Notes: a model not told the origin generated them from the letters alone. A stretch of 64,000 bases of DNA from Mechercharimyces sp. CAU 1602 (GCF_024753565.1 NZ_JANTPT010000001.1:1321969-1385968); one strand, 5' to 3'; shown: positions 53,701 through 62,340, numbered from the stretch's first letter. Translations and numbers: made by a program.

Positions 53701-54377
53701 TCTACTTTTGTCAGCTGTTCTTTATATGCCTTGTACTTTTTTGCGCTTTCCGCTTGCTCGACCAATGGTTCAATCTGATCGCGTATCTCAATAATCAAGT
53801 CATAGAGACGTTCTAGATTTTGTTCCGTCGCCTCCAACTTCTTCTCTGCTTCACGTTTACGCGTTTTATACTTTACGATCCCCGCCGCTTCCTCAAAGAT
53901 CGCCCGTCGATCTTCTGACTTGGTGCTTAAAATGTCGTCAATTCGCCCTTGACCGATCATGGAATATGCTTCTTTACCGATCCCAGTGTCCATAAACAAC
54001 TCAGTCAAATCCTTTAAACGGCAGGTTTGATTATTGATATAGTAATGGCTCTCACCACTGCGGTAGACACGACGACTGATGCGAACTTCATCGTAATCCA
54101 ACGGTAGAGACTGATCGGTATTATCCAAGGTTAATCCGACTTCACAGTAACCAACCGGCTTACGCGTATCACTACCTGCGAAGATAACATCCTCCATCTT
54201 CACTCCGCGTAAAGACTTGGCACTCTGTTCCCCCAACACCCAGCGAATCGCATCGGTCACATTACTTTTCCCACTACCATTAGGGCCAACCACCCCGCTG
54301 ACTCCATTAGTAAAAGTCATCTCAGTACGATCAGCAAAAGACTTAAACCCGATCATCTCTAATCGCTTTAAATACAC
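50787..54377 (-). CDS. smc: Chromosome segregation protein SMC
   Basis: 1196 residues. ABC-type head split between termini: Walker A GPNGSGKSNVTDAIRWVLGE (about 32), signature LLSGGERALTAIALLFAV (about 1090) and Walker B CVLDEVDAALDEAN. Two long coiled coils flank the hinge (about 505-670, MLLKARDRGEERLQAVHGAV). It works with ScpA/ScpB to condense and segregate the nucleoid. Start is GTG with GAAGGGGGG upstream. Read with ftsY. The rnc terminator lies upstream. Confidence 0.97.
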   Translation of the reverse strand: MYLKRLEMIGFKSFADRTEMTFTNGVSGVVGPNGSGKSNVTDAIRWVLGEQSAKSLRGVKMEDVIFAGSDTRKPVGYCEVGLTLDNTDQSLPLDYDEVRISRRVYRSGESHYYINNQTCRLKDLTELFMDTGIGKEAYSMIGQGRIDDILSTKSEDRRAIFEEAAGIVKYKTRKREAEKKLEATEQNLERLYDLIIEIRDQIEPLVEQAESAKKYKAYKEQLTKVEIGLYVHKIDQLHAEWNQSLKGMEKLKDDYARFAAEVRGQEAELESFVLTLTEQEQKVEALQARLLEVSEEVEKAEGQKDVLAERIQARKTWIEESFERERQLLETDGRLAIEIDSLTGRKGEEEKKQIEIADEVRSCEERLQMTGENAAGYLEAQQERWQELGNQLAGVVSENSMLAQQREQLLATQKRVQQDQEEVSKELTQAQRRLQELYSEKTNMEHLQQNVISQVEEHTREWQRHVEQFHDLEREVKVAEQEHHKVRSRFDLNKELEAEHAGFFQGVKMLLKARDRGEERLQAVHGAVAQLIRVPEKVEAAMEIALGGAMQHLVVTDEAAGRNGIEWLKRQRAGRATFLPLDVIRARALSAQELERVRHHEGFIGIAADLIETEPQYQSLVSYLLGHVIVARQLEEAHRLASILRYRYRIVTLEGEVVNPGGSMSGGSRAQAKNALLSRAREIEKLEEAVVACERREKELREQLERLDEKGRIHQQRLHQCETEKEQLRQRQQELYVQVREQEMACRTLTEKVDHMGSEERTLDTRIDKLVAQHEQNEERAHKVEEERAELSARIRLAQTSAQEQASAREETVQALTEWKVKAAHVEQSLAHLLSNLERAEEEQGRIRAQLHTVLTQRREAEVELSQSQQEMEEWGKLAFGSRKGKEEVAQALEEGKRERNRMQSERKMREEVVRRQSKELRQQEEALSKEEIRATRLDVELNHLLEKLAEEYELSFELARQRYPVPEQAEQAERGVRSLKTKIQALGDVNIGAIEEHQRLSERLFFLESQRDDLMEAKQKLYEVIQRMEDEMSTRFIENFEAIRAHFGDVFVKMFGGGRADLVLTEPENLLTTGIEIMAQPPGKKLQNLALLSGGERALTAIALLFAVLCIKPVPFCVLDEVDAALDEANLTRFTRYLKEFSQETQFIIITHRKRTMEGADVLYGITMQESGVSTPVSIRLEDYDEKREVAATHM

Positions 54378-54485
54378 GCGTTTTCCCCCCTTCTCTTCGC
54401 TCGATGAACTCTTCTAGTTTACCATAATCCCGACACCTTGAACTTCCCTGTCTCAATCTTACTCGTCATGAACCAAACAACACAC

Positions 54486-54521
54486 AAAGACCACTGGTCC
54501 ATGGTACAACCAGTGGTCTTT
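54486..54521. terminator. Terminator at the end of the fapR-rnc operon
   Basis: AAAGACCACTGGT and ACCAGTGGTCTTT form a 13-bp stem with a 10-base loop, 14 bases after the rnc stop. It has T-runs on both sides and separates rnc from smc. Confidence 0.85.
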
Positions 54522-54534
54522 TTCACCCGTGTTT

Positions 54535-55230
54535 TTAGTTCTGAGTCTGGAATTGCTTTAATGCCATTGAAGCGGCTGCCTGTTCCGCTTCCTTTTTGGA
54601 GCGACCCGTTCCATGCCCCATGCGCCGATCGAGCAGCCACACTTCTGCGTCAAATTGCCGATCGTGGGCAGGACCCTTCACATCCACGATCCGATATTCG
54701 ACGGTTCCTTGCCCCTTCTGTTGAACCACTTCTTGTAGCATGCTTTTAGCATCTGTAATCTGTACCAGCCAGTTCTCATCGTCGATATGTGGGAACACGA
54801 TTTTCGCTAAAAATTGCTTCGCCACCTCTACCCCCTGGTCAAGAAAGAGAGCACCGATGAAAGCTTCAAATACATCTGCTAATAGTGCGGGTCGGTTGCG
54901 CCCCCCCGCCATCTCTTCTCCCTTGCCTAAAAACACATACTCTCCAAAATGAAGTCCTTTGGCAAAAGCGGCGAGCGATGGTTCGCATACGATTCGAGAA
55001 CGCAGGCGCGTCAACTCTCCCTCACTCATATCAGGAAAGCGATGATATAAATGCTCAGAAACAATCAATTCGAGGACAGCATCCCCCAAATACTCTAAGC
55101 GCTCATTATCCAATTCCACTTGTTTCCCCTTATTTTCATGCACATAAGAAGTGTGAGTAAACGCTTGTGCATATAGCTCTTTATTATGAAGCGTTTGGCC
55201 GATTTTCTCCTCCAGCCCGGATAAATCCAT
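54535..55230 (-). CDS. rnc: Ribonuclease III
   Basis: 231 residues. RNase III domain with NERLEYLGDAVLELIVSEHL (about 42-61) and the Mg residues of DVFEAFIGALFLD (about 118), then a dsRBD (about 160-228, DAKSMLQEVVQQKGQGTVEY). Cuts double-stranded RNA in rRNA processing. It starts 6 bases after fabF, and the SD GATGAGGG precedes the ATG. Position before smc is standard. Confidence 0.96.
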   Translation of the reverse strand: MDLSGLEEKIGQTLHNKELYAQAFTHTSYVHENKGKQVELDNERLEYLGDAVLELIVSEHLYHRFPDMSEGELTRLRSRIVCEPSLAAFAKGLHFGEYVFLGKGEEMAGGRNRPALLADVFEAFIGALFLDQGVEVAKQFLAKIVFPHIDDENWLVQITDAKSMLQEVVQQKGQGTVEYRIVDVKGPAHDRQFDAEVWLLDRRMGHGTGRSKKEAEQAAASMALKQFQTQN

Positions 55231-55236
55231 CCCTCA

Positions 55237-56496
55237 TCACTCCTCTACTGACGAACCTTCACTATATTGTTTTAACGCGATCGTTGCATTATGTCCACCA
55301 AAACCTAATGAGTTGGAGAGAGCCGCCCTAATATCTGCTTGCCGTGCTTCGTTGGGTACATAATCCAGATCACAGTTGGGATCAGGATGATCATAATTGA
55401 TGGTTGGCGGAATCCATTGTTGCTGCAAAGTAAGCGCCGTAGCAATCGCCTCTACCCCACCTGCTGCTCCCAACAGATGACCCATCATCGACTTGTTGGA
55501 GCTGATCGCTACTCGTTTGGCGTGTTCTCCCAAGGTCGTTTTAATGGCCATGGTCTCAAACTGATCATTCAGCTCCGTCGAAGTACCATGTGCATTGATG
55601 TAATCAATTTGTGCTGGCTCCAGTCCAGCATCTTGGATTGCCAATTTCATCGCTCTACCAGCTCCTTCTCCTTCTGGGGAGGGGCTGGTCAAATGATACG
55701 CATCTGCCGTCATTCCATACCCAACTACTTCAGCAATAATATTGGCTCCACGCTTTTGAGCATGCTCTAGCGATTCCAAAACCAGCACACCCGCACCCTC
55801 TCCCATCACAAAACCGTCTCGTTCCTGGTCAAAGGGGCGACTAGCTCTTTCTGGCTCGTCATTACGCTTAGAAAGTGCATGCATCGAAGCAAAACCCGCT
55901 ATGGCCATCGGTGTAATGGTGGCTTCAGTTCCTCCAGCGATCATGATATCGGCGTCTCCGCGTTGTACCATACGGAAAGCGTCACCAATAGCATGTGTAC
56001 CCGTCGCACACGCGGAAATGGGAGCGCTGTTGGGGCCCTTGGCACCCGTTAAGATAGAGACCTGCCCTGATGCGATGTTAGCAATCATCATCGGAATAAA
56101 GAAAGGACTGACCCGACGAGGTCCACGTTCAAGCAATGTCTTGTGCTGATCTTCAAGTGTACCTAACCCGCCAATCCCTGAACCGATATAGACTCCCACA
56201 CGATACGGATCCACTTCATCCATCTTCACCCCTGCATCCGCCAGTGCAAGTTGCGAAGACGCCACGGCAAACTGTACAAAGCGATCCATACGGCGAGCTT
56301 CCTTCTTTTGCATATATTGTAATGGATCAAAATCATTTACTTCTGCTGCAATCGTAGTAGAATAGCCACTGGGGTCAAAGTGTGAAATAGATCCCACTCC
56401 GGACTTCCCTGCGATTAAAGATTCCCAAAAGCGATCTTTCCCTATTCCAATCGGCGAAACAACGCCTACGCCTGAGATTACGACTCTATTTGTCAA
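55237..56496 (-). CDS. fabF: Beta-ketoacyl-ACP synthase II
   Basis: About 419 residues, elongating condensing enzyme of fatty acid synthesis. Opens [17 protein letters not shown]. Active-site Cys in [12 protein letters not shown] (about 164), His in [12 protein letters not shown] (about 305) and His in [14 protein letters not shown] (about 342), the Cys-His-His triad. A longer frame exists upstream, but AAAAGGGCGGTGA before the TTG start and the family start both favour this site. It lies between acpP and rnc. Confidence 0.94.
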   Translation of the reverse strand: MTNRVVISGVGVVSPIGIGKDRFWESLIAGKSGVGSISHFDPSGYSTTIAAEVNDFDPLQYMQKKEARRMDRFVQFAVASSQLALADAGVKMDEVDPYRVGVYIGSGIGGLGTLEDQHKTLLERGPRRVSPFFIPMMIANIASGQVSILTGAKGPNSAPISACATGTHAIGDAFRMVQRGDADIMIAGGTEATITPMAIAGFASMHALSKRNDEPERASRPFDQERDGFVMGEGAGVLVLESLEHAQKRGANIIAEVVGYGMTADAYHLTSPSPEGEGAGRAMKLAIQDAGLEPAQIDYINAHGTSTELNDQFETMAIKTTLGEHAKRVAISSNKSMMGHLLGAAGGVEAIATALTLQQQWIPPTINYDHPDPNCDLDYVPNEARQADIRAALSNSLGFGGHNATIALKQYSEGSSVEE

Positions 56497-56545
56497 AAGG
56501 TTCACCGCCCTTTTATTAGAAACATTCGTGTAAGTAAAAGTGGAG

Positions 56546-56571
56546 AAAGCCCCGCAAATGGACGGGACTTT
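56546..56571. terminator. Attenuator-like hairpin between acpP and fabF
   Basis: AAAGCCCCG against CGGGACTTT (8 of 9 bp) with an 8-base loop, between acpP and fabF. On the minus strand it ends GGGGCTTT. It may cut fabF mRNA relative to the highly expressed carrier protein. Confidence 0.5.
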
Positions 56572-56583
56572 TATCTCCAATCA

Positions 56584-56820
56584 TTACTTCACCTTGCTAT
56601 TGATATAGGTAACGATATCACCAACAGTTTCAATCTTCTCCGCTTCTTCATCGGAGATTTCCAAACCAAACTCATCTTCTAACTCTAACATTAAATCTGT
56701 AATATCTAAGGAATCTGCATCCAAATCATCTTTGACGGATGCTTCTAGGGTTACTTCAGAAGCATCAACATCTAAGCGATCGACGATGATGCGCTTTACA
56801 CGCTCTAGTGTTTCTGCCAT
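56584..56820 (-). CDS. acpP: Acyl carrier protein
   Basis: 78 residues, carries fatty-acyl chains on a phosphopantetheine arm attached to the Ser of [20 protein letters not shown]. Acidic four-helix protein. GGGGAGGTGAACGTCG before the ATG. It has a promoter-like -10 upstream. Confidence 0.97.
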   Translation of the reverse strand: MAETLERVKRIIVDRLDVDASEVTLEASVKDDLDADSLDITDLMLELEDEFGLEISDEEAEKIETVGDIVTYINSKVK

Positions 56821-56842
56821 CGACGTTCACCTCCCCTCCGTC

Positions 56843-56848
56843 ATTATA
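56843..56848 (-). promoter_or_regulatory. Possible promoter -10 of acpP
   Basis: A perfect TATAAT on the minus strand, 23 bases before the ATG. The -35 region (TAGTTT, 17 bases upstream) is poor. An extra acpP promoter is usual in Bacillus. Confidence 0.45.
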
Positions 56849-56861
56849 CGAAAAAAGATTG

Positions 56862-56889
56862 AAAAAAACTAGGATGAAAACGGTTTCAT
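56862..56889 (-). terminator. Weak terminator between fabG and acpP
   Basis: On the minus strand ATGAAA-CCGT-TTTCAT, then CCTAG and seven T. The stem is only 6 A/T-rich bp, so it may be partial. Confidence 0.45.
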
Positions 56890-56913
56890 GAAATCTTTAT
56901 CCTCACTCTTCCG

Positions 56914-57660
56914 TTAACCAGTCACCATGCCCCCATCTACATTTAATGTCTGCCCTGTAATATAACGCGCCTGATCAGAAGCGAAAAATAGTACAACATC
57001 GGCTACCTCTTCAGGGCAGCCTAAGCGCTGCAGTGGGATTTGTGCTAACAGACCAGCACGAACTTCATCTGCCAATACCGCCGTCATCTCTGTCTCGATA
57101 AAGCCAGGGGCAATCGCATTAACGGTAATGTTGCGGCTAGCTACCTCTTTCGCCGTCGCTTTCGTCAATCCAATCATGCCTGATTTTGCTGCCACATAAT
57201 TACTTTGTCCTGGGTTACCAATCACCCCCACTACAGAGCTTATATTGATAATTCTTCCACTCCGCTGTTTAATCATCGGGCGCATCACCGCCTTGGTAAA
57301 AAGAAAAGCCCCTTTTAAGTTGGTATCAATCACTTGATCCCACTCATCTTCTTTGAGGCGCAAAAGTAGGTTGTCCTTAGTGATTCCAGCGTTATTAACC
57401 AACACATCAATACGCCCAAAGTGGTCGTGAACTTGTTTTACCGCGGCAGTCACCTCGTGAGCCTCAGCTACATTGGCTTGTAGTGAGATACCTTCTTGCC
57501 CTGTTTCCCTAATCTGCTTTACTGTCTGTTCCGCCGCTTCATGATTACCGGCATAAACAATAGCCACATCTGCCCCAGCCCGCGCTAGAGCAAGTGCAAT
57601 CGCCTTACCAATGCCACGTGATCCTCCAGTTACAATCGCTTTTTTCCCTTGCAGCATCAT
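56914..57660 (-). CDS. fabG: 3-oxoacyl-ACP reductase
   Basis: 248 residues, NADPH-dependent short-chain dehydrogenase. VTGGSRGIGKAIALALARAG (about 10-29), NNAGITKDNLLLR (about 88), catalytic Ser NISSVVGVIGNPGQSNYVAA KSG where Ser, Tyr and Lys form the triad, and FIETEMT. Starts 4 bases after fabD; the ATG with AGGGGG upstream is chosen over longer frames. Confidence 0.96.
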   Translation of the reverse strand: MMLQGKKAIVTGGSRGIGKAIALALARAGADVAIVYAGNHEAAEQTVKQIRETGQEGISLQANVAEAHEVTAAVKQVHDHFGRIDVLVNNAGITKDNLLLRLKEDEWDQVIDTNLKGAFLFTKAVMRPMIKQRSGRIINISSVVGVIGNPGQSNYVAAKSGMIGLTKATAKEVASRNITVNAIAPGFIETEMTAVLADEVRAGLLAQIPLQRLGCPEEVADVVLFFASDQARYITGQTLNVDGGMVTG

Positions 57661-57664
57661 GAGA

Positions 57665-58624
57665 TCAACCCCCTGTTTGTGTTGAAGATGACCATGCTTG
57701 AGCTTGCTCCAGCGATGACGGGTCTTGAACCGAGAAGGCATCCGCCCCACGCGCAGTCCGTTTTACCAAACCAGTAAGCACTTTTCCTGGGCCTAACTCC
57801 ACAAAAGCATTTATTCCTTCTGATGCCATATAGCTGACCGATTCTTCCCATCGAACAGGCGAAGTCACTTGCTCCACTAGCAGGTGTTTAATCGAGGAGG
57901 CCTCGTTCTTATGCGGACGTGCAGTTACGTTGCTTATCACAGGGATAGTTAACTCAGATAAAGACACTTGTTCCAAACTCGCCTCTAATTTATCTGCCGC
58001 TGGTTTCATCAGGCTCGAATGAAAAGGACCGCTCACATCTAATGGCAAGACTCGTCTCGCTCCCTGTTCTTTCATCTGCACCCCCATCGCTTCCACCGCC
58101 ATGCGATGACCAGAGAGCACCACCTGACCCGGAGAATTAAAGTTGGCAGCCTCTACTACTTTTTCCTTTTGCGAAAACGCCTGACACATCGCTTCCACTT
58201 CAGATCCATCCAGGCCTATGACTGCCGCCATCGACCCTAGTCCTACAGGTACAGCTTCTTCCATGTAAAGCCCTCGCTGATGCACAAGTCGGATCGCATC
58301 TGTAAAAGAGAGCGCGCCGCTTGCCACCAATGCCGTATATTCCCCTAAACTATGGCCTGCTACTGCTGCGGGCGTGATCCCGTACTCTTGCCACTCCAGA
58401 TAAAGCGCATAGCTAACCGCTAATATTGCTGGCTGTGCATGATAGGTTAGTGTCAATTTCTCTTGCGGACCTGCAAACATCAGCTGGGTTAAAGAGAAGC
58501 CGAGTGCATCATCTGCTTCTTGGAACAGATGTCGAGCTCGTACACTTTTTTCGGCAAGCGCCTTCCCCATTCCTACTTGTTGCGCCCCTTGTCCAGGAAA
58601 AATAGCAGCTACTCGCATACTCAT
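57665..58624 (-). CDS. fabD: Malonyl-CoA:ACP transacylase
   Basis: About 319 residues, loads malonyl onto ACP. VAAIFPGQGAQQVGMGKALA at the N-terminus, nucleophile GHSLGEYTALVASG (about 95), His in SGPFHSSLMKPAA (about 205). The ATG overlaps the fabH stop (TGATG) and has GGAAGGAGGGG as SD. Read with fabH and fabG. Confidence 0.95.
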   Translation of the reverse strand: MSMRVAAIFPGQGAQQVGMGKALAEKSVRARHLFQEADDALGFSLTQLMFAGPQEKLTLTYHAQPAILAVSYALYLEWQEYGITPAAVAGHSLGEYTALVASGALSFTDAIRLVHQRGLYMEEAVPVGLGSMAAVIGLDGSEVEAMCQAFSQKEKVVEAANFNSPGQVVLSGHRMAVEAMGVQMKEQGARRVLPLDVSGPFHSSLMKPAADKLEASLEQVSLSELTIPVISNVTARPHKNEASSIKHLLVEQVTSPVRWEESVSYMASEGINAFVELGPGKVLTGLVKRTARGADAFSVQDPSSLEQAQAWSSSTQTGG

Positions 58625-59622
58625 CAATCTGCCCCTCCTTCCATCGTCCATTGAAGCACACAAGCCCCCCATGTAAGCCCTCCACCGAATCCAACGAGCA
58701 CAAGCTGATCCCCCACCTGTATCCGTCCACTCCGCACTGCTTCATCAAGAGCGATGGGGATGGAAGCAGAAGACATATTACCGTAGCGATCCAAATTAAC
58801 GATAAATGTATCACGACTTAAGCCAAGACGCTTTGCTGCTGATTCGATAATACGAATATTAGCTTGATGTGGAACGAGGAAATCAATATCTTCGCGCTTA
58901 AGACCCGCTTTTTCCAGCACCGCATCCGTCGCACTCTCCATCACACGCACCGCAAACTTAAACACTTCTCTTCCTGCCATATGAAGAGTATGGAGCTGTT
59001 TTTCTACCGTCAATGGCGAGGCGGGTAACCGTGATCCACCCGCCGGCAGACTTAACAGGTTACTTCCTGCCCCATCAGCACCTAGTTCAAATGATTGGAA
59101 TCCGCCCGTTTCTACAGGACCTAACACAGCAGCTCCTGCTCCGTCACCAAAGAGCACACAAGTGTCACGATCATCCCAGTTGACGATCTTAGACAAACAC
59201 TCCACACCGATAACAAGAGCGTGCGTATACATCCCCGTCGCAATAAATTGAGAGGCGGTCGCGATTCCATATAAAAATCCGGTGCATGCGGCTGATAAAT
59301 CAAACGTTGCCGCTTGCGGAATACCTAATCGATCTTGCACAAGACAAGCCGTAGCCGGAAACATCGTATCTGGTGTTACCGTCGCTACAATGATGAGATC
59401 GATCTCATCTTTATTGATGCCAGCAGCAGCTATTGCCTTTTCCCCTGCTCGTACAGCTAAATCCGAGGAAGCTTCATCCTCACTGGCAATATGACGCTCA
59501 CGAATTCCCGTTCTACTCACAATCCATTCATCATTAGTATCTACCATCTTTTCCAAATCGGCGTTAGTTAGAACCCGATCCGGCAGATGGGAACCTGTAC
59601 CGATGATGCTGACCGATCTCAT
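58624..59622 (-). CDS. fabH: Beta-ketoacyl-ACP synthase III
   Basis: 332 residues, starts fatty acid synthesis from acyl-CoA and malonyl-ACP. Active-site Cys in DLSAACTGFLYGI (about 115), His in VPHQANIRIIE (about 250) and Asn in YGNMSSASIPIAL (about 280). Start ATG after GAGGGGTTATGAGAG. 17 bases from plsX. Confidence 0.96.
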   Translation of the reverse strand: MRSVSIIGTGSHLPDRVLTNADLEKMVDTNDEWIVSRTGIRERHIASEDEASSDLAVRAGEKAIAAAGINKDEIDLIIVATVTPDTMFPATACLVQDRLGIPQAATFDLSAACTGFLYGIATASQFIATGMYTHALVIGVECLSKIVNWDDRDTCVLFGDGAGAAVLGPVETGGFQSFELGADGAGSNLLSLPAGGSRLPASPLTVEKQLHTLHMAGREVFKFAVRVMESATDAVLEKAGLKREDIDFLVPHQANIRIIESAAKRLGLSRDTFIVNLDRYGNMSSASIPIALDEAVRSGRIQVGDQLVLVGFGGGLTWGACVLQWTMEGGAD

Positions 59623-59639
59623 CTCTCATAACCCCTCTC

Positions 59640-60629
59640 TTACGTCGCTAACGATTCAGAGATTTTACTTACGACTTGACCTTGGACAATTTCCCGCGTA
59701 CGCCGAATGGCAATCATAAATTCATGCGCATCTGATGAACCGTGCGCTTTCACAACCACACCCTTGAGCCCCATCAGCATCGCACCATTATACTCTCTAT
59801 AATCCATTTCCTTCAGGAATCTTTTTAATCCCTTTTTTAAGATAAAAGCGGCTCCTTTTGTTAAAGCGTTACGCGTAAACTCTTGCGTAATACCTTTGAG
59901 TAGAATAGAACCCATGCCCTCTGCGCTCTTAAGTAAGATGTTTCCACTAAAACCATCACAAACAACCACTTCACACGGACCTTGCAGTACCTCACGTGCC
60001 TCCACGTTACCCACGAAGCGAATCTTCTCTTCCTGCTCGAGCAATTCATATGTTTGTTTTGTTAACTCATTCCCCTTGCCAGCTTCTGCTCCAATATTTA
60101 ATAGTCCAATGCGAGGATTTGCCACTCCACGCGCTTTCTCCATATAGATACTGCCCATCAATGCATACTGTTGTAAATGTTGCGGACGAGGGTCAATATT
60201 AGCGCCTACATCCAAAACAAGAATCCCTCTACCATCTACTGTTGGAAACATGGGCGCCAAAGCGGGACGATCAATGCCTTTAAGACGACCTGTATAAAAA
60301 AGTCCAGCCGCCATCAAAGCTCCTGTATTTCCTGCACTAACAAATGCATCTGCCTCTCCCGCTCTCACCATTTGACATCCAACCACCATCGATGAATCCT
60401 TTTTCCGACGTACGGAACGCACAGGCTCATCCGTCGCTTCAATCACCTCTGTGGTCGCCCGATAACTGATGTTGGTTAGCCTCTCTTCCTCCAGCAACGC
60501 CGTTACCTGATCCTCCTTTCCCACGAGAATAAAGTGAGTATCTGGCCACGCACGTGCGGCACGCACGGCGCCTGCTACAATTTCAGCGGGAGCATGATCG
60601 CCGCCCATCGCATCAAGTGCAATTCTCAC
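59640..60629 (-). CDS. plsX: Phosphate acyltransferase PlsX
   Basis: 329 residues, makes acyl-phosphate from acyl-ACP for phospholipid synthesis by PlsY. MRIALDAMGGDHAPAEIVAG at the start, then VSAGNTGALMAAG (about 95), LLNIGAEAGKGNELTKQ, VCDGFSGNILLK and the AHGSSDAHEF ending. The GTG start overlaps the fapR stop by 4 bases (GTGA), indicating coupling. A longer frame starting at an ATG inside fapR is possible but less likely. Confidence 0.94.
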   Translation of the reverse strand: MRIALDAMGGDHAPAEIVAGAVRAARAWPDTHFILVGKEDQVTALLEEERLTNISYRATTEVIEATDEPVRSVRRKKDSSMVVGCQMVRAGEADAFVSAGNTGALMAAGLFYTGRLKGIDRPALAPMFPTVDGRGILVLDVGANIDPRPQHLQQYALMGSIYMEKARGVANPRIGLLNIGAEAGKGNELTKQTYELLEQEEKIRFVGNVEAREVLQGPCEVVVCDGFSGNILLKSAEGMGSILLKGITQEFTRNALTKGAAFILKKGLKRFLKEMDYREYNGAMLMGLKGVVVKAHGSSDAHEFMIAIRRTREIVQGQVVSKISESLAT

Positions 60630-61213
60630 TCTTCTTTTCCTCCCCTCATCCATGCTTCTCCATCTTCCGAACGATACAGATCTAGTACTCCTTGAAAAAC
60701 AGTTTCACCCTCTACCGAGGTAATCACATCTACTTGGGTTCGACTACCCGATTCCCTTACCACATGGGCTCGTGCAGTACATTTTTCCCCCAGCCGCACG
60801 GGCCGTACAAATGAGATCCCCGCCGTTGCAGTTAATGCTACTTCTGCATCCATCAGAGCAATCGCCAGCGAATTCGCTTGCGCAAACAGATGATGTCCGC
60901 GTGCAATATGCGTGCGCGCAAACACATGCTCTTTCTTCACTTCAAATAGCGAAACCCCACTAAAACCCAGTTGGATTTCCACTATTTCTCCAATCACCTC
61001 GTCAGGAGCTAGCGAACGCACATCCTCAAGGGATTCTTCTGCCACTTGTTTAATTCGCTCCCGCAATTCCGGAATCTTTAATTCCATACGATCCAGGCGG
61101 ATCGTCTGAATGCTTACCTGGAACAAACGCGCCACTTCTTCATCTGTGAGAAACGGATCTGACTGTAACAAGTGAGCAAGCCGTTGTTGTCTTTCTTTTT
61201 TAGACGAACGCAC
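60626..61213 (-). CDS. fapR: Fatty-acid and phospholipid biosynthesis regulator FapR
   Basis: 195 residues, repressor released by malonyl-CoA. N-terminal helix-turn-helix (FLTDEEVARLFQVSIQTIRL), linker helix, then a hot-dog domain (RGHHLFAQANSLAIALMDAE) that binds malonyl-CoA. Close to B. subtilis FapR throughout. Start: the GTG giving MRSSKKERQQ, aligned to MRRNKRERQ of the family, with AAGGTGGTGGGG upstream; an earlier GTG lies within that SD. It leads the lipid operon and a FapR box lies before it. Confidence 0.95.
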   Translation of the reverse strand: MRSSKKERQQRLAHLLQSDPFLTDEEVARLFQVSIQTIRLDRMELKIPELRERIKQVAEESLEDVRSLAPDEVIGEIVEIQLGFSGVSLFEVKKEHVFARTHIARGHHLFAQANSLAIALMDAEVALTATAGISFVRPVRLGEKCTARAHVVRESGSRTQVDVITSVEGETVFQGVLDLYRSEDGEAWMRGGKEE

Positions 61214-61264
61214 GGCGCACCCCACCACCTTCTATATTTGCATTCTATTTTTTTAAGACCACCT

Positions 61265-61315
61265 ATTAAGACCAAGTATTAAATACAGTATAGCGGAGAG
61301 CATAAAAAAAAACAA
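61265..61315 (-). promoter_or_regulatory. fapR promoter with FapR box
   Basis: Minus strand TTGTTT (61310-61315), 17 bases, TATACT (61287-61292). Just downstream, 61265-61283 matches the FapR box (ATTAGTACCTAGTCTTAAT type) at about 16 of 19 positions as TTTAATACTTGGTCTTAAT. A second, weaker box overlaps it downstream (near 61250-61270). FapR binding here would block transcription start, giving autoregulation of the whole operon. Confidence 0.8.
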
Positions 61316-61344
61316 GAACCGAAAGAGTTCTTCCGGCTCCTGTT
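61303..61344 (-). terminator. Terminator of rpmF, sharing bases with the fapR promoter
   Basis: AACAGGAGCCG and CGGTTCTTGTT form an 11-bp stem (two G-T pairs), followed by nine T. The -35 of the fapR promoter starts inside the stem and its spacer includes the T-run, so both signals use the same bases. Confidence 0.75.
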
Positions 61345-61357
61345 TTTTATCCGCTCA

Positions 61358-61534
61358 TCAGTCGTTGTTCACGACCTCTGCACCTTTGTAGTAACCACAC
61401 TCTTTACATACACGGTGAGCCAACTTCATCGCATCACATTGTGGGCAACGAACCATACCTGGTACGGAAAGTTTGTAATGAGTGCGACGTTTGTTTTTCC
61501 GCGTTTTTGAAGTACGTCTAAACGGTACTGCCAT
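61358..61534 (-). CDS. rpmF: 50S ribosomal protein L32
   Basis: 58 residues. Opens [20 protein letters not shown], then four Cys in [20 protein letters not shown], the zinc-binding type of L32. AGAGGGGGTGAAAAC precedes the ATG. It is followed by the terminator. The gap to yceD is about 250 bases, larger than in most Bacillota, and I see no clear gene in it. Confidence 0.96.
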   Translation of the reverse strand: MAVPFRRTSKTRKNKRRTHYKLSVPGMVRCPQCDAMKLAHRVCKECGYYKGAEVVNND

Positions 61535-61784
61535 GTTTTCACCCCCTCTAATAAAGTTCCTATCGCGACACAGTGCTTCTATTTTACCATACTATCCGCT
61601 TCAGAACATAAGATATTTATGAAAACCTTACGCCCTCCAGGGCACACACCGATATTGAGGCGATGCATAAGACACCTAGCCTAGGCTTAAAGATCAAGGT
61701 TATAGGCTCGTCCATCAATGTTCTGATCACCTTCCACTCCATTAGAGCGGTATATTCTCTATCGTAGCGTAAAAGTTATCCATC

Positions 61785-62312
61785 TTAAGATGATGATTCC
61801 CCATCGTTTTTAAGTAGGAGCTCCAAGTCCTGTAGACGAGGGTCAATTCGATCCACATTACAATTACACGGCTGCTCATTTTGATTGCTGCCACATTTTG
61901 CACATAATCCCTTACAATCCTCAGCGCAGAGCGGTGCCAGCGGTAAACCGAGGAGGAGCGCTTCCCGTATATAAGGCAACACATCTACCTCCGCCCCTTG
62001 AATCAAGTGGACTTCTGTCTCCGCATCTTTTTCAATACGATGCGCTTGATCGGTGATTAACTGTGACCACCTCATCGTTAGCGTCGTCGTATAACGCTCT
62101 ACACAGCGTGAACAGTCAAACACCGCTTCCGCCGTTTGTTTCCCAGTAAGACGATACAATCCCTCTTCCCGCTCAGCTTTCACTTCCACCTGTAACGGAC
62201 TCAAACTTTGCAATTGAGATATCTGTGCCCAATCTTCTCTCTTCAATTCTACCGTCGCTTTCCATACCCGTGTTTCGTCCATCTGATGAAGTTCAATTAA
62301 GGAAATTTGCAA
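61785..62312 (-). CDS. yceD: YceD family (DUF177) protein
   Basis: About 175 residues. Two Cys pairs, CSRCVERY (about 80) and CAEDCKGLCAKCGSNQNEQP (about 128), probably bind zinc. The family is found next to rpmF and is linked to 23S rRNA accumulation. Start is TTG with AAGGAGTGAACAGG upstream, giving MQISLIELHQ, the family N-terminus. Confidence 0.9.
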   Translation of the reverse strand: MQISLIELHQMDETRVWKATVELKREDWAQISQLQSLSPLQVEVKAEREEGLYRLTGKQTAEAVFDCSRCVERYTTTLTMRWSQLITDQAHRIEKDAETEVHLIQGAEVDVLPYIREALLLGLPLAPLCAEDCKGLCAKCGSNQNEQPCNCNVDRIDPRLQDLELLLKNDGESSS

Positions 62313-62340
62313 CCTGTTCACTCCTTCAAAACAAAAAACA

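Noticed and set aside
61660-61715. AGCCTA/TAGGCT inverted repeat after yceD as a terminator
   Set aside because: Only 6 bp with a long loop and no T-run.
61620-61770. Possible 42-codon minus-strand gene between yceD and rpmF
   Set aside because: No ribosome-binding site and no protein-like pattern, so I do not list it.
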